Assembly (NCBI RefSeq): GCF_000831645.3
Contig: NZ_CP012559.1
Span: 1,178,001-1,242,000 of the forward strand
Direction of reading: 5' to 3'
From: Companilactobacillus heilongjiangensis
GTDB lineage: Bacteria > Bacillota > Bacilli > Lactobacillales > Lactobacillaceae
Length of the DNA: 64,000 nt
Position numbers and translations under genes: made by a program. Within the stretch, counting starts at the first letter, position 1; each line of letters starts with the position of its first letter. Of the stretch, positions 37,478-46,806 are shown in pieces. Below the pieces are notes generated by a model. The model was given only the letters and a program-made list of their open reading frames with translations, was not told where the DNA came from and ran no database searches.

Positions 37478-38140
37478 ATGAAGCTTGCTGATAAATATAA
37501 TTTAACAGTTAAAGAAAATACTTTTGTAGTCAAGAAAAATCTTGTGGCATTAATACATTCAAATTCTAAATTCGAAGGTATTAATACGACATTGCCGCAA
37601 ACAAAAACAATTGTTGAAGGTATGGGCGTCTCAGGGGTGAGTATTGAAGCAATAGGTGTAATTGTTAATTTGAAACGTGGTTGGGAGTACGTTATTAACT
37701 CAACTGACAAATTTGATAATAATTTGGTGAGGAAAATAAATGGAATAGTTGCTAGGGATGATGATATTGATTCTGTAGCTATAAGAACTGGGAATATTCA
37801 AATCAGTGGGGTTGATTATGAACCCAAAATACCGACTGAGGAAGAATTAATCAGTGACATAAATATGTATACTCACAATGAATCTGAGTCCAAAACTCAA
37901 AATATCATTGAACTGATGTACAAAATGATGCGAAAGCAATATTTCTGGGATGGTAATAAGAGAACGGCTATTTTATTTGCAAATTATTATATGATTAGAA
38001 ATGGGTTAGGCGTTCTAAATATTAATGAGCAGCAGATGGAAGAATTCAATGAACTGCTTTCAGCTTATTATAATAGCAACGATATGACCGTAATATTACG
38101 GTGGACATATGATAATTGTATTTATGGGATTGATCGTTAA
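37478..38140 (+). CDS. Fic-domain protein with Gln in place of the catalytic His
   Basis: 220 residues. The Fic core motif reads QYFWDGNKRTA (Q154-A164) where HxFx(D/E)(G/A)N(G/K)R is expected: F156, D158, G159, N160 and R162 are kept, but the His is Gln. An N-terminal SNSKFEGINTT (E33-G34) resembles the inhibitory EG motif of class II Fic proteins, although Asn stands four residues before the Glu where Ser/Thr is usual. Canonical AMP transfer needs the His, so activity is doubtful or altered. ATG 37478 has GGAAGG 10 bases upstream; TTG 37472 is an alternative. Confidence 0.8.
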   Translation: MKLADKYNLTVKENTFVVKKNLVALIHSNSKFEGINTTLPQTKTIVEGMGVSGVSIEAIGVIVNLKRGWEYVINSTDKFDNNLVRKINGIVARDDDIDSVAIRTGNIQISGVDYEPKIPTEEELISDINMYTHNESESKTQNIIELMYKMMRKQYFWDGNKRTAILFANYYMIRNGLGVLNINEQQMEEFNELLSAYYNSNDMTVILRWTYDNCIYGIDR

Positions 38141-38175
38141 AATATCCTAAACAACTAATTCATTTTTAAGAGCGT

Positions 38176-38211
38176 AAAAAAAAGAGTTGATAACGACATC
38201 AACTCTTTTTT
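38176..38211. terminator. Bidirectional terminator
   Basis: AAGAGTTGAT / ATCAACTCTT around AACGAC with T-run on plus and A-run before it; it separates the Fic-like gene from the convergent BLIP-like gene. Confidence 0.87.
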
Positions 38212-38214
38212 GAA

Positions 38215-38916
38215 TTATTTCATTCCTGTCTGACTCTTACCGCTGACAGTTCCATTAGTGAAGTTAACAACGAAGTTAGCTCCAGTACTACCAGATACAC
38301 CAGAAGAGTACGTAAAGCTCTTAGATGTCTTGTCAGAACTGAATGACTCGCTATAACCGTTAGGCTTGCCGACGTTAGTTAGGACAGTACTTTCTTCCAT
38401 ACCATTTTGAACCGAACTATAAGCATCCAGACCTAATTTCTCAGAACGAACAGCTTTGAGACCACTGATGGCTTTAGCAATCGCATGACCATTAGCAAAG
38501 GTAACTTTCAGACTTGATCCAAGTTCACCATTTTCGATGTTATTCCAAGTATTGACTTCAGTTTTAGCATTATTGGCTGTTGAAGTGGATGTCGAAGATG
38601 GCCTTCCAAGTAATCGTTGAACAGTTTTGATTGGTGTACCACTAGTTTCGTTGAGAAAAATACCGCTGTATTGGGCAAATGTAACGCCAGGCTTCTTGGC
38701 TACTTTCTTTTTAGTAGTTTTCTTTGACTTCGAAACCTTAGTAGTTTGACTGAATGGACCAGTTTTAGTCATTTTCATCCCGCCGATGCCACCACCAGCT
38801 AGTAAAAGAATTACGATGATAGTCCAAAACCACCACCGTTTATAAAAATGTTTCTTTTTATGTTTTAAAGAACGGCGAAATTCCGCTCTTGTAGGCAAAT
38901 TATTGTTAAAGTCCAT
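38215..38916 (-). CDS. Membrane-anchored protein with BLIP-like tandem repeats (DUF3862 type)
   Basis: 233 residues. A basic N-terminus and one membrane helix (about 27-47, WWFWTIIVILLLAGGGIGG) are followed by a Lys-rich linker. Two repeats of the BLIP/DUF3862 kind follow: FLNETSGTPIKTVQRLLGRPS and SVQNGMEESTVLTNVGKP, each next to a Ser/Thr-rich beta region. Probably an extracellular domain on a membrane anchor; no function known. GGGAGGGGG precedes the ATG. Confidence 0.75.
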   Translation of the reverse strand: MDFNNNLPTRAEFRRSLKHKKKHFYKRWWFWTIIVILLLAGGGIGGMKMTKTGPFSQTTKVSKSKKTTKKKVAKKPGVTFAQYSGIFLNETSGTPIKTVQRLLGRPSSTSTSTANNAKTEVNTWNNIENGELGSSLKVTFANGHAIAKAISGLKAVRSEKLGLDAYSSVQNGMEESTVLTNVGKPNGYSESFSSDKTSKSFTYSSGVSGSTGANFVVNFTNGTVSGKSQTGMK

Positions 38917-39121
38917 AATCGACCCCCTCCCCGAATTGATAACGCTTTACTATTATTCTATCAGTAACAGAGAATGATATGACTTTTATAAGCAAATTTT
39001 TACGATTATTTTATATTTTATTTCAGCTTTTTTTGAGAACTTTTTTTGATAGTTCATTTTCGTGAATAATAAATCTGATGTAACTTGTGATATGTGCTTT
39101 TTATGTGCAATTCAGCGTGGA

Positions 39122-39152
39122 TAAAAAAAAGCCCATAATCAATCGATTATGA
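39122..39152 (-). terminator. Terminator after plsY
   Basis: On the minus strand CATAATCGATTGATTATG forms a stem-loop followed by GGCTTTTTTTT. Confidence 0.82.
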
Positions 39153-39162
39153 ACTAGAAAAA

Positions 39163-39795
39163 TTACTTATGAGTTTTTTCTTGAGCTTCGCGTTGTTGCT
39201 TTTTGTACCGTAATCCAATTGGGACGAGGTTTTCTTGACCCTTCAAAAGTCGCTTGATATTAGGAATATGACGATAATAAATAATGACAGTAACAATTGC
39301 AGCGACAGCTGTTAGGATCCAATCGTGTAAGAATAGTGTCGCAATCGTAAAGAATAGAACGGTTGTAAGACTAGCTACACTGACCATACTTGTGATATAA
39401 ACGATTGAAGCTAGAACGATAAAGCAAATCACGAAAAGTAGGGGATTATAGGCGAGCAAGATACCAGCACTAGTGGCAACGGCTTTACCACCTCGGAATT
39501 TCAAGAAAATTGAGTAACAGTGTCCAATAACGGCACAGATTCCGACGAAAAGAATTAGATGACGATTTAGCCCAAAGAAGACGGGCATTAATGCACCCAG
39601 AGTTCCTTTTAAGATATCGATCACTAAAACGACTGTTCCAGCGACTTTACCAAGAACTCGGTAAGCGTTAGTTGTTCCGACATTTCCACTCCCGTATTCA
39701 AAAATATTTTTGTGGAAAAATACTTTTGCTATTATATAAGCGGTTGGAAATGAGCCAATTAGGTAGGCTAAAATTACACAAATGAGAAGTTTCAT
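39163..39795 (-). CDS. plsY: Acyl-phosphate glycerol-3-phosphate acyltransferase PlsY
   Basis: 210 residues, multi-pass membrane enzyme making lysophosphatidate from acyl-phosphate and glycerol-3-phosphate. The conserved motifs YGSGNVGTTNAYRVLG and FRGGKAVATSAG are present. The gene is divergent from parE, the usual arrangement in Bacilli. Confidence 0.95.
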   Translation of the reverse strand: MKLLICVILAYLIGSFPTAYIIAKVFFHKNIFEYGSGNVGTTNAYRVLGKVAGTVVLVIDILKGTLGALMPVFFGLNRHLILFVGICAVIGHCYSIFLKFRGGKAVATSAGILLAYNPLLFVICFIVLASIVYITSMVSVASLTTVLFFTIATLFLHDWILTAVAAIVTVIIYYRHIPNIKRLLKGQENLVPIGLRYKKQQREAQEKTHK

Positions 39796-39923
39796 TAAAA
39801 AATCACTCTCTCAGCTTTATTTTTTGGTATATTGTAACTCTATGGTGTTTTAACAAGAATTATAAATACCAACCTAGACATTATCCACTATTTTACCTGA
39901 AATTAAAAGATTTCTCTTGAATA

Positions 39924-39937
39924 CGAACGTATATTCG
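39924..39937. promoter_or_regulatory. LexA/DinR-type operator upstream of parE
   Basis: CGAACGTATATTCG matches the Gram-positive SOS box CGAACRNRYGTTYG with one mismatch and lies within the larger dyad ATACGAA / TTCGTAT. It overlaps the -35 region of the extended -10 promoter TGTTATAAT (TATAAT 39955-39960). parE-parC is part of the LexA regulon in B. subtilis, which supports the call. Confidence 0.6.
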
Positions 39938-39951
39938 TATATCGTTGATAG

Positions 39952-39960
39952 TGTTATAAT
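39952..39960 (+). promoter_or_regulatory. Extended -10 promoter of parEC
   Basis: TGTTATAAT is a TGn extended -10 element with a perfect TATAAT (39955-39960), 43 bases before the parE ATG; no strong -35 box is seen. Confidence 0.65.
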
Positions 39961-40003
39961 ACTAGAATATCGGATTTGTAGTAAATGAAAAGGAATGATA
40001 TAA

Positions 40004-42007
40004 ATGCCAAAATCATCTTATGATGATTCGTCAATTCAAATCCTTGAAGGATTAGAAGCTGTACGAAAAAGACCTGGTATGTACATTGGTTCCACTGATT
40101 CACGTGGATTACATCACCTTGTCTATGAAATCGTTGATAATGCGGTCGATGAAGCTTTATCAGGATTTGGTAAAGAGATCAATGTCACAATCAACAAAGA
40201 TAGCAGCATTACGGTAGTTGACCATGGACGTGGGATGCCAACAGGGATGCATGCTTCTGGTAAGCCAACGATTGAAGTTATCCTAACAGTACTTCATGCT
40301 GGTGGTAAATTCTCAGAAAATAGTTACAAAACGTCTGGTGGTCTGCACGGTGTAGGTTCATCAGTTGTTAATGCTTTGTCAGAGTGGATGACAGTTCGTG
40401 TTGTTCGTGACGGCAAAGTTTATGAAGAACGCTTTGAGAATGGTGGTCACCCAGTTGGAACCTTGAAGAAGACTGGTACTACCAAAGAAGGTAGCGGAAC
40501 AACAATTAGCTTTAAGCCTGATAAGACTATTTTTCAGACAACAAAGTTTAATTATGACACCTTAGCCGAACGTTTGCGTGAGTCAGCATTCTTGCTCAAG
40601 GGTGTTAAGTTCACTATCACTGACAAACGTGGCGAAGAAGAGAAACAGGATGTTTTCCATTATGAAGATGGGATTCAATCATTCGTTAAGTATTTGAACG
40701 AGGACAAAGATACACTTGGTGGCATCTTCTATATCGAAGGTGAGAATTCCCAAATCGAAATCGAGTTCTCCGGTCAATACAACGATGGTTATTCTGAAAA
40801 TATTATCTCCTTCGTTAATAATGTTCGTACTGCTGATGGTGGGACGCACGAAGCCGGAATGAAGTCTGGTTTAACAAAAGCTTTCAACGACTATGCTCGT
40901 AAAGTTGGCTTATTGAAGGAAAATAGTAAGAACCTCGAGGGTAGTGATGTCCGTGAAGGGCTCTCAGCTATTATTTCCGTGCGTATTCCTGAAGAAATTC
41001 TTCAATTTGAAGGTCAAACTAAAGGTAAGCTAGGTACTCCTCAAGCACGTTCTGCTGTGGATCAACTAGTTTACGAACAAATGAGTTTCTACTTGCTAGA
41101 GAATGGTGAGCAAGCTCAGATGTTAGTTAAAAAGGCTTTGAAGGCTCGTGAAGCTCGAGATGCCGCTAGAAAAGCGCGTGAGAGCACTCGTAGTGGTAAG
41201 AAGAACAAGAAGACTGATGGTCTATTGTCTGGTAAGTTGACACCTGCTCAATCAAAGAACTCAGATAAGAATGAACTATTCTTAGTCGAGGGTGATTCTG
41301 CCGGTGGTTCTGCTAAGCAAGGCCGTGATCGAAAGTTCCAAGCTATCTTGCCATTACGTGGTAAGGTTTTAAATACTCAAAAAGCTAAACTTGAAGATAT
41401 TTACAAGAACGAAGAAATCAATACGATGATCTATACGATTGGTGCTGGTGTAGGAGCGGACTTTAAACTTGAAGACCGTAACTATGACAAAGTTATTATC
41501 ATGACTGATGCCGATGATGATGGTTCACATATCCAAATCTTGTTGTTGACCTTCTTCTATCGCTACATGCGTCCATTAGTTGAGTCAGGACATGTTTACA
41601 TTGCCTTGTCACCACTTTACAAGCTTCAAAAAGGTAAGGGTGCTAAGACTCAAATTAAGTACGCTTGGACTCCTGATGAATTACAAGCAGGAATTAAGCA
41701 AATGGGTAAAGGATATGACCTGCAACGATTCAAAGGTCTTGGTGAAATGAATGCCGATCAATTATGGAAGACAACTATGGATCCAGAAAATCGTATTTTG
41801 ATCAGAGTTAATATCGATGATGCAGCGTTAGCTGAACGTCGAGTAACTACATTGATGGGTGATAAAGTTAAGCCACGTCGTGACTGGATCGAAAATAATG
41901 TTCGTTTCAATGGTACCGAAGAAGGGGACAATATTTTGGAAAAAGTCGATGATGAGACTGACCCCATCGATAGTAAAATCGTTGACGATTTATTGAATAA
42001 GGAATAG
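40004..42007 (+). CDS. parE: DNA topoisomerase IV subunit B
   Basis: 667 residues. The GHKL ATPase has EIVDNAVDEALSG, DHGRGMPTGMH and LHGVGSSVVNALS. The Toprim domain has VEGDSAGGSAKQGRDR and MTDADDDGSHI. Together with ParC it decatenates daughter chromosomes. It is called ParE rather than GyrB because it is paired with ParC and divergent from plsY. Confidence 0.95.
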   Translation: MPKSSYDDSSIQILEGLEAVRKRPGMYIGSTDSRGLHHLVYEIVDNAVDEALSGFGKEINVTINKDSSITVVDHGRGMPTGMHASGKPTIEVILTVLHAGGKFSENSYKTSGGLHGVGSSVVNALSEWMTVRVVRDGKVYEERFENGGHPVGTLKKTGTTKEGSGTTISFKPDKTIFQTTKFNYDTLAERLRESAFLLKGVKFTITDKRGEEEKQDVFHYEDGIQSFVKYLNEDKDTLGGIFYIEGENSQIEIEFSGQYNDGYSENIISFVNNVRTADGGTHEAGMKSGLTKAFNDYARKVGLLKENSKNLEGSDVREGLSAIISVRIPEEILQFEGQTKGKLGTPQARSAVDQLVYEQMSFYLLENGEQAQMLVKKALKAREARDAARKARESTRSGKKNKKTDGLLSGKLTPAQSKNSDKNELFLVEGDSAGGSAKQGRDRKFQAILPLRGKVLNTQKAKLEDIYKNEEINTMIYTIGAGVGADFKLEDRNYDKVIIMTDADDDGSHIQILLLTFFYRYMRPLVESGHVYIALSPLYKLQKGKGAKTQIKYAWTPDELQAGIKQMGKGYDLQRFKGLGEMNADQLWKTTMDPENRILIRVNIDDAALAERRVTTLMGDKVKPRRDWIENNVRFNGTEEGDNILEKVDDETDPIDSKIVDDLLNKE

Positions 42008-42017
42008 GTGATAAATA

Positions 42018-44459
42018 GTGACTGAAAATTCTCCTAAAATTCAAGATATCTCGCTCGAAAAAATCATGGGAGATCGATTTGCGAGATATTCAAAATCAAT
42101 TATTCAAGAGCGAGCTTTACCAGACATTCGTGATGGTTTAAAACCGGTTCAACGAAGAATTTTGTATTCAATGTTTTTGGATGGCAATACTTATGACAAA
42201 GGCTTTAGAAAGTCTGCCAAAGGTGTTGGTAACGTCATGGGTAATTTCCATCCCCATGGTGATTCATCAATTTATGAAGCTATGGTTCGTTTGTCGCAAG
42301 ACTGGAAGTTACGTAATCCCTTAATTGAAATGCACGGTAACAACGGTTCAATGGATGGTGATCCACCTGCTGCTATGCGTTATACCGAAGCACGTTTAAG
42401 TAAGATTTCTGGTGAAATGTTACGTGATATCAACAAAGAGACTGTTGATGAAGAATGGAATTTTGATGATACCGAAAAGGAACCAAAGGTTTTACCAGCA
42501 CGTTTTCCTAACTTATTAGTTAACGGTGCAACTGGTATTTCTGCCGGTTATGCGACAGAGATTCCACCACATAACTTAGGCGAAGTCATTGATGCCACAA
42601 TCAAGATGATTGATAAGCCGGATGTTACTTTGGAAGAACTCATGCAAATCGTTAAGGGTCCTGATTTTCCAACTGGTGGTATCTTACAGGGTAAAGATGG
42701 TATCAGGGATGCTTACCGTACTGGTCGTGGAAAGGTCTACTTGAGATCTAAGACCAATATTCAAGAGCTACGTGGTCACAAGTCACAAATCGTGATTACT
42801 GAAATCCCTTATGAAGTTAATAAAGCACTGTTAGTTAAAAAGATGGATGAAATGCGTGTCTTGAAGCGTGTTGATGGTATCGCTGAAGTTCGTGATGAAA
42901 GTGACCGTCAAGGATTGTCGATTGTTGTTGAATTGAAGCGGGATGTAGACGCCAATGGTATTCTAAATTACCTCTTCAAAAACACCGATTTGCAGATTTC
43001 TTACAACTTTAACATGGTTGCCATTGCTGACATGCGTCCTCAACAGGTCGGTTTAGTTCAAATCCTGAAGGAATATATTAAACACCAAGAAGACGTCGTC
43101 TTACGTCGTAGTCAATTTGATATGGCTAAAGCTAAGAAACGTTTGCACATTGTTGAAGGTTTGATCAAGGCTTTGTCAATTCTTGATAAAGTGATTAAGA
43201 CTATCCGTGGTAGTAAGAACAAGTCTGATGCCAAGAATAATTTGGTAAAGGAATATCAATTTACCGAAGAACAAGCAGAAGCCATTGTTTCCTTACAGCT
43301 TTATCGTTTAACTAATACTGACGTTACTGATTTGCAAAAAGAAGATAAAGGCCTCAGAAGCCAAATCACATCATTGAACAAAATCATTGATGATCACGCT
43401 ACTTTGATGAAAGTTATTAAAAAAGAAATCAAAGAAGTTCGTGACAACTATGCCGATAACCGTCGGACTAAGATTGAGGATAAGGTTCAAGAAATTGAAG
43501 TTGATACTCGTGTCATGGTTGCCAGTGAAGATGTTCGTTTGCTCGTCAGTCATGATGGTTATGTTAAACGTAGTAGCTTGCGTTCTTATCAAGCATCTAC
43601 GGGCGATAATAACGGTCTAAAGGATGAAGATTATCCAATCATTGATCAAAACGTCAATACATTGGATCACCTGTTTATCTTTACTGACAAAGGTAATTTA
43701 ATCTATCGCCAAATCTTTGAAATTGAAGATAGTCGTTGGAAAGATATGGGTTCGCATTTATCCCAAGAGATTGGTTTGGATGCTGACGAGTCAATTCTAA
43801 AAGCCTTTGTCTTCAAGGACTTGAAAGAGACTGGTAATTTCTTAGCTGCTACAGCTGAGAATTACATCAAACAAGTTGCTTTCAGTGATCTTTTGCCAGG
43901 ACGGACATACAAGTCTCGTGCTTCGAAGTATTGCAAGTTAAAGAGTGCTGATGCTCGAGTAATGAATGTTTATTATGTTCCAAAGGACGCAAGCAACTTG
44001 ATTTATGTCTTTACAAAACATTCATATGCCTCAGCCTTTCCAATCACAGAAGTACCAGTTGTCAGTGGTAAAGCCATTGGTGTTAAATTTGTCAGTCTCA
44101 AAGATGACGATGAAATTGCTGGTTACTTTATGGCAACAGATGAAAATGACAAGATTGCTGTTTTAACGCAACGTGGTTCATATAAACAAATGAAATTATC
44201 AGAAATTCCTGTTACAAGTCGTGCTCGTCGTGGTGTCTTGACGTTACGTGAGTTGAAACGTCAGCCACATCGCATCATGCTTGTAACTAATATTTCAAAC
44301 GAAATGGATATTTCAATTATTACCGATACAAATAAAGAAATTGAGATTGATCGAGCAAGTCATCAGAGTACAGATCGCTATTCTAACGGATCCTTTATCA
44401 TGGACCCAGCAACTGATGGTAATCCAGTGAGATTTGTGAAAGAAATTGAAGAAAAATAA
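42018..44459 (+). CDS. parC: DNA topoisomerase IV subunit A
   Basis: 813 residues, GTG start at 42018 with GGTGATAAA upstream. The active-site Tyr is in AAMRYTEARLS. The quinolone-resistance region reads HPHGDSSIYEAMVRLSQDW, with the susceptible-type Ser and Glu in place. The C-terminal beta-pinwheel occupies about residues 490-813. Confidence 0.96.
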   Translation: MTENSPKIQDISLEKIMGDRFARYSKSIIQERALPDIRDGLKPVQRRILYSMFLDGNTYDKGFRKSAKGVGNVMGNFHPHGDSSIYEAMVRLSQDWKLRNPLIEMHGNNGSMDGDPPAAMRYTEARLSKISGEMLRDINKETVDEEWNFDDTEKEPKVLPARFPNLLVNGATGISAGYATEIPPHNLGEVIDATIKMIDKPDVTLEELMQIVKGPDFPTGGILQGKDGIRDAYRTGRGKVYLRSKTNIQELRGHKSQIVITEIPYEVNKALLVKKMDEMRVLKRVDGIAEVRDESDRQGLSIVVELKRDVDANGILNYLFKNTDLQISYNFNMVAIADMRPQQVGLVQILKEYIKHQEDVVLRRSQFDMAKAKKRLHIVEGLIKALSILDKVIKTIRGSKNKSDAKNNLVKEYQFTEEQAEAIVSLQLYRLTNTDVTDLQKEDKGLRSQITSLNKIIDDHATLMKVIKKEIKEVRDNYADNRRTKIEDKVQEIEVDTRVMVASEDVRLLVSHDGYVKRSSLRSYQASTGDNNGLKDEDYPIIDQNVNTLDHLFIFTDKGNLIYRQIFEIEDSRWKDMGSHLSQEIGLDADESILKAFVFKDLKETGNFLAATAENYIKQVAFSDLLPGRTYKSRASKYCKLKSADARVMNVYYVPKDASNLIYVFTKHSYASAFPITEVPVVSGKAIGVKFVSLKDDDEIAGYFMATDENDKIAVLTQRGSYKQMKLSEIPVTSRARRGVLTLRELKRQPHRIMLVTNISNEMDISIITDTNKEIEIDRASHQSTDRYSNGSFIMDPATDGNPVRFVKEIEEK

Positions 44460-44478
44460 TGATATAAACAGCATAGTT

Positions 44479-44504
44479 TAAGTTAATATAGTATTATTAA
44501 CTTA
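44479..44504. promoter_or_regulatory. Perfect inverted repeat upstream of the LysR gene
   Basis: TAAGTTAATA (44479-44488), a 6-base spacer, and TATTAACTTA (44495-44504) form a perfect 10-bp dyad just before the regulator gene. It may be its autoregulatory operator; a weak terminator for parC is the alternative. Confidence 0.45.
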
Positions 44505-44552
44505 TTGAATATATTATTTTTTACTTCACAAATACCTAGGAGGATTCTTTTA

Positions 44553-45512
44553 TTGCTGGACGAAAAATCAAGAAGGGTCTTTAGCTCCAAAGCTTTAAAT
44601 TACTTTGACGAACTAACTAAAAATATGAGTTATACGAAAACGGCGCAATTATTGGGTATTACCCAGCCGGCTTTGACACAGCAGATTAAAAAAATCGAAC
44701 GTGTCGTTGGTGCACCGTTGTTTTACAGTGTTGGTAAGAAAATCTATCTAACTGATGCTGGAACGTCACTACTCAAGGCAACACATCAAATGTTTGATTT
44801 GATCAATAATGTGACTGATCATATTCAACAAGCTTCTTCAGAAAAGAGCGGTACAATCAGCATTGGCTTACTTTCAACGGCTGAATCAATCGTAATTGAA
44901 GATTTCATTGTTGAATATAACCGTATCAATCCTAATGTTGTGATTGATCTGAACCTTTTGACACGTAAAGAACTCTGGGATAATATCCAAAATAACCAAA
45001 TTGATATGGCTATCATGTATTTGCCTGATAAAAATATCAAGAGTTGGAAAATTTACAAGTCTAAAAAGATCATCAGTGATAATATTATGTTGATTCACAA
45101 TAACGAGAAATTTAGTCGAAAAGAATCAGTCTGTTACAAGGATGCTATTAGTAAACCTTGGGCCACTTATCTGAAGACTTATTATTTTTCAGAGTTATTG
45201 CGAGAACGACTCAGGGATGCACTGGTTGATTCACCCCAAGTTGTTGCTAGATTCTCATCACCTTATCAACTTTTGAAGTTTGCACAAGAGTCAGAGGACG
45301 TTTATACAGTTCTACCATTGAGTTTTTGCATTGCGCACCGATCAATGTTTAAACTTTATCAAACACCACTTGAACCAGCCATATCAAGTGATTTATCATT
45401 TGTATATCGGGAAGACAAAGAGAAGATTCCACGAATTGAGGAATTCTTGAGTGAGTGGGATAACTTCTTAGATAAAGTAAGTTATATTGATCGTCTTAAA
45501 TCTTCTAGATAA
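44553..45512 (+). CDS. LysR-family transcriptional regulator
   Basis: 319 residues. The N-terminal winged HTH (YTKTAQLLGITQPALTQQIKKIE) is followed by a periplasmic-binding-like effector domain (about 90-300). The TTG start at 44553 is chosen because TAGGAGG lies 6 bases upstream and the HTH spacing is then normal. Target unknown; ppaC follows after 24 bases, so it could be autoregulated together with ppaC. Confidence 0.87.
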   Translation: MLDEKSRRVFSSKALNYFDELTKNMSYTKTAQLLGITQPALTQQIKKIERVVGAPLFYSVGKKIYLTDAGTSLLKATHQMFDLINNVTDHIQQASSEKSGTISIGLLSTAESIVIEDFIVEYNRINPNVVIDLNLLTRKELWDNIQNNQIDMAIMYLPDKNIKSWKIYKSKKIISDNIMLIHNNEKFSRKESVCYKDAISKPWATYLKTYYFSELLRERLRDALVDSPQVVARFSSPYQLLKFAQESEDVYTVLPLSFCIAHRSMFKLYQTPLEPAISSDLSFVYREDKEKIPRIEEFLSEWDNFLDKVSYIDRLKSSR

Positions 45513-45536
45513 ATTTTATAAAGGGGTATAGTACAC

Positions 45537-46475
45537 ATGCCAAAGGAAAAAGAATTAGTATTTGGACACAAGAATCCTGATACAGATGCTGTTTCAGCAG
45601 CTATTGCTTATTCATATCTACAAAATCAATTAGGTTTTAACACAGAAGCCGTTGCTTTAGGTGAACCAAACCTAGAAACAAAGTTCGTTTACGATCACTT
45701 CAACGTTAAGTACCCACGTATCATCTCAGCTATCAATGGTGAAGTTAAAAAAGTTATGCTTGTTGACCACAATGAAAGACAACAAAGTGTTTCTGACATC
45801 GATGATGTTGAAGTTACACACGTTGTTGATCACCACCGTATTGCTAACTTTGAAACTAAATTGCCACTATATTACCGTGCTGAACCAGTTGGTTGTGTAA
45901 GTACAATTATCTGGAAGATGTACCTTGAAGATGATGTTGAAGTTCCTGGCCAAATTGCTGCTATCATGGCTTCATCAATCATTTCAGATACATTGCTATT
46001 GAAATCACCTACAACTACTGACGAAGATCGTGCTGCTTTGAAGAGCCTATCTGAAACTGCTGGTATCGACTACGAATCATATGGTCTTGAAATGTTGAAA
46101 GCTGGTACTAACTTAGACAGCAAGACAACTCAAGAACTTATTGACATGGATGCCAAGAGTTTTGATATGAATGGTACAAGTGTACGTGTTGCCCAAGTTA
46201 ACACAGTTGATGTTAATGATACTTTGAAGCGCGAAAGCGACTTTGTTAAGGATATCAAGGCTGAAAATGACAAGAATGGTTACGGCTTGTTCGTACTCTT
46301 GATCACTAACATCCTTACAAGTGACACAACTGGTATTATTATCGGTGCAGATGACGCCATTGCTAAGTTTGAAACAGCTCTTAATACTAAGGTTTCAGAC
46401 AACAAGGCTGCATTGCCTGGTGTTGTATCACGTAAGAAGCAAGTTGTTCCTCCACTAACAGAACAATTTGACTAA
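45537..46475 (+). CDS. ppaC: Manganese-dependent inorganic pyrophosphatase
   Basis: 312 residues, DHH-family enzyme. GHKNPDTDAVSAAIAY, VDHNER and VVDHHRIANF carry the metal ligands, and the C-terminal SRKKQVVPPL binds pyrophosphate. Hydrolyses pyrophosphate in the cytosol. AAGGGG precedes the ATG. Confidence 0.96.
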   Translation: MPKEKELVFGHKNPDTDAVSAAIAYSYLQNQLGFNTEAVALGEPNLETKFVYDHFNVKYPRIISAINGEVKKVMLVDHNERQQSVSDIDDVEVTHVVDHHRIANFETKLPLYYRAEPVGCVSTIIWKMYLEDDVEVPGQIAAIMASSIISDTLLLKSPTTTDEDRAALKSLSETAGIDYESYGLEMLKAGTNLDSKTTQELIDMDAKSFDMNGTSVRVAQVNTVDVNDTLKRESDFVKDIKAENDKNGYGLFVLLITNILTSDTTGIIIGADDAIAKFETALNTKVSDNKAALPGVVSRKKQVVPPLTEQFD

Positions 46476-46515
46476 TTAATTATCTTTGAAAACACTTTCA
46501 TAGACGCTTTGTAAA

Positions 46516-46559
46516 AAATAAGCCTCCCATTTTATTAAAAAATGGAGGCTTATTTTTTT
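46516..46559 (+). terminator. Terminator after ppaC
   Basis: AAATAAGCCTCCCATTTT / AAAATGGAGGCTTATTT, followed by TTTT. The following bases to 46690 contain no gene I can support. Confidence 0.9.
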
Positions 46560-46694
46560 GAACTTTCGTCGAAATTTGCTATTTCTATTGGTGTCATTGG
46601 TCTAAGATAATATTATGTAGTTGACTGTCAGAAGGCTGGTTGAGAAATCAGAAGAATAATCAGTGAAAGATGAGCAATAAATATTATGTAAATC

Positions 46695-46724
46695 TTGAAA
46701 ACGTATTCGTGTTTCTGATATAAT
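46695..46724 (+). promoter_or_regulatory. Promoter of the sugar-uptake gene, with cre-like sequence
   Basis: TTGAAA (46695-46700) and TATAAT (46719-46724), 18-base spacer. TGAAAACGTATTCG overlaps the -35 box and matches the CcpA cre consensus with two mismatches. Confidence 0.6.
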
Positions 46725-46737
46725 ACTTGCATTGTCC

Positions 46738-46773
46738 AAAACCAATTTTACTTTGGTGAGTCCAATTGGTTTT
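46738..46773 (+). promoter_or_regulatory. Leader hairpin of the sugar-uptake gene
   Basis: AAAACCAATT (46738-46747) and AATTGGTTTT (46764-46773) form a 10-bp stem just after the probable transcription start. It may stabilise the mRNA or attenuate. Confidence 0.45.
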
Positions 46774-46806
46774 AATTCGAGTGTTTTAAAAAGGGAGTTT
46801 TAATTA

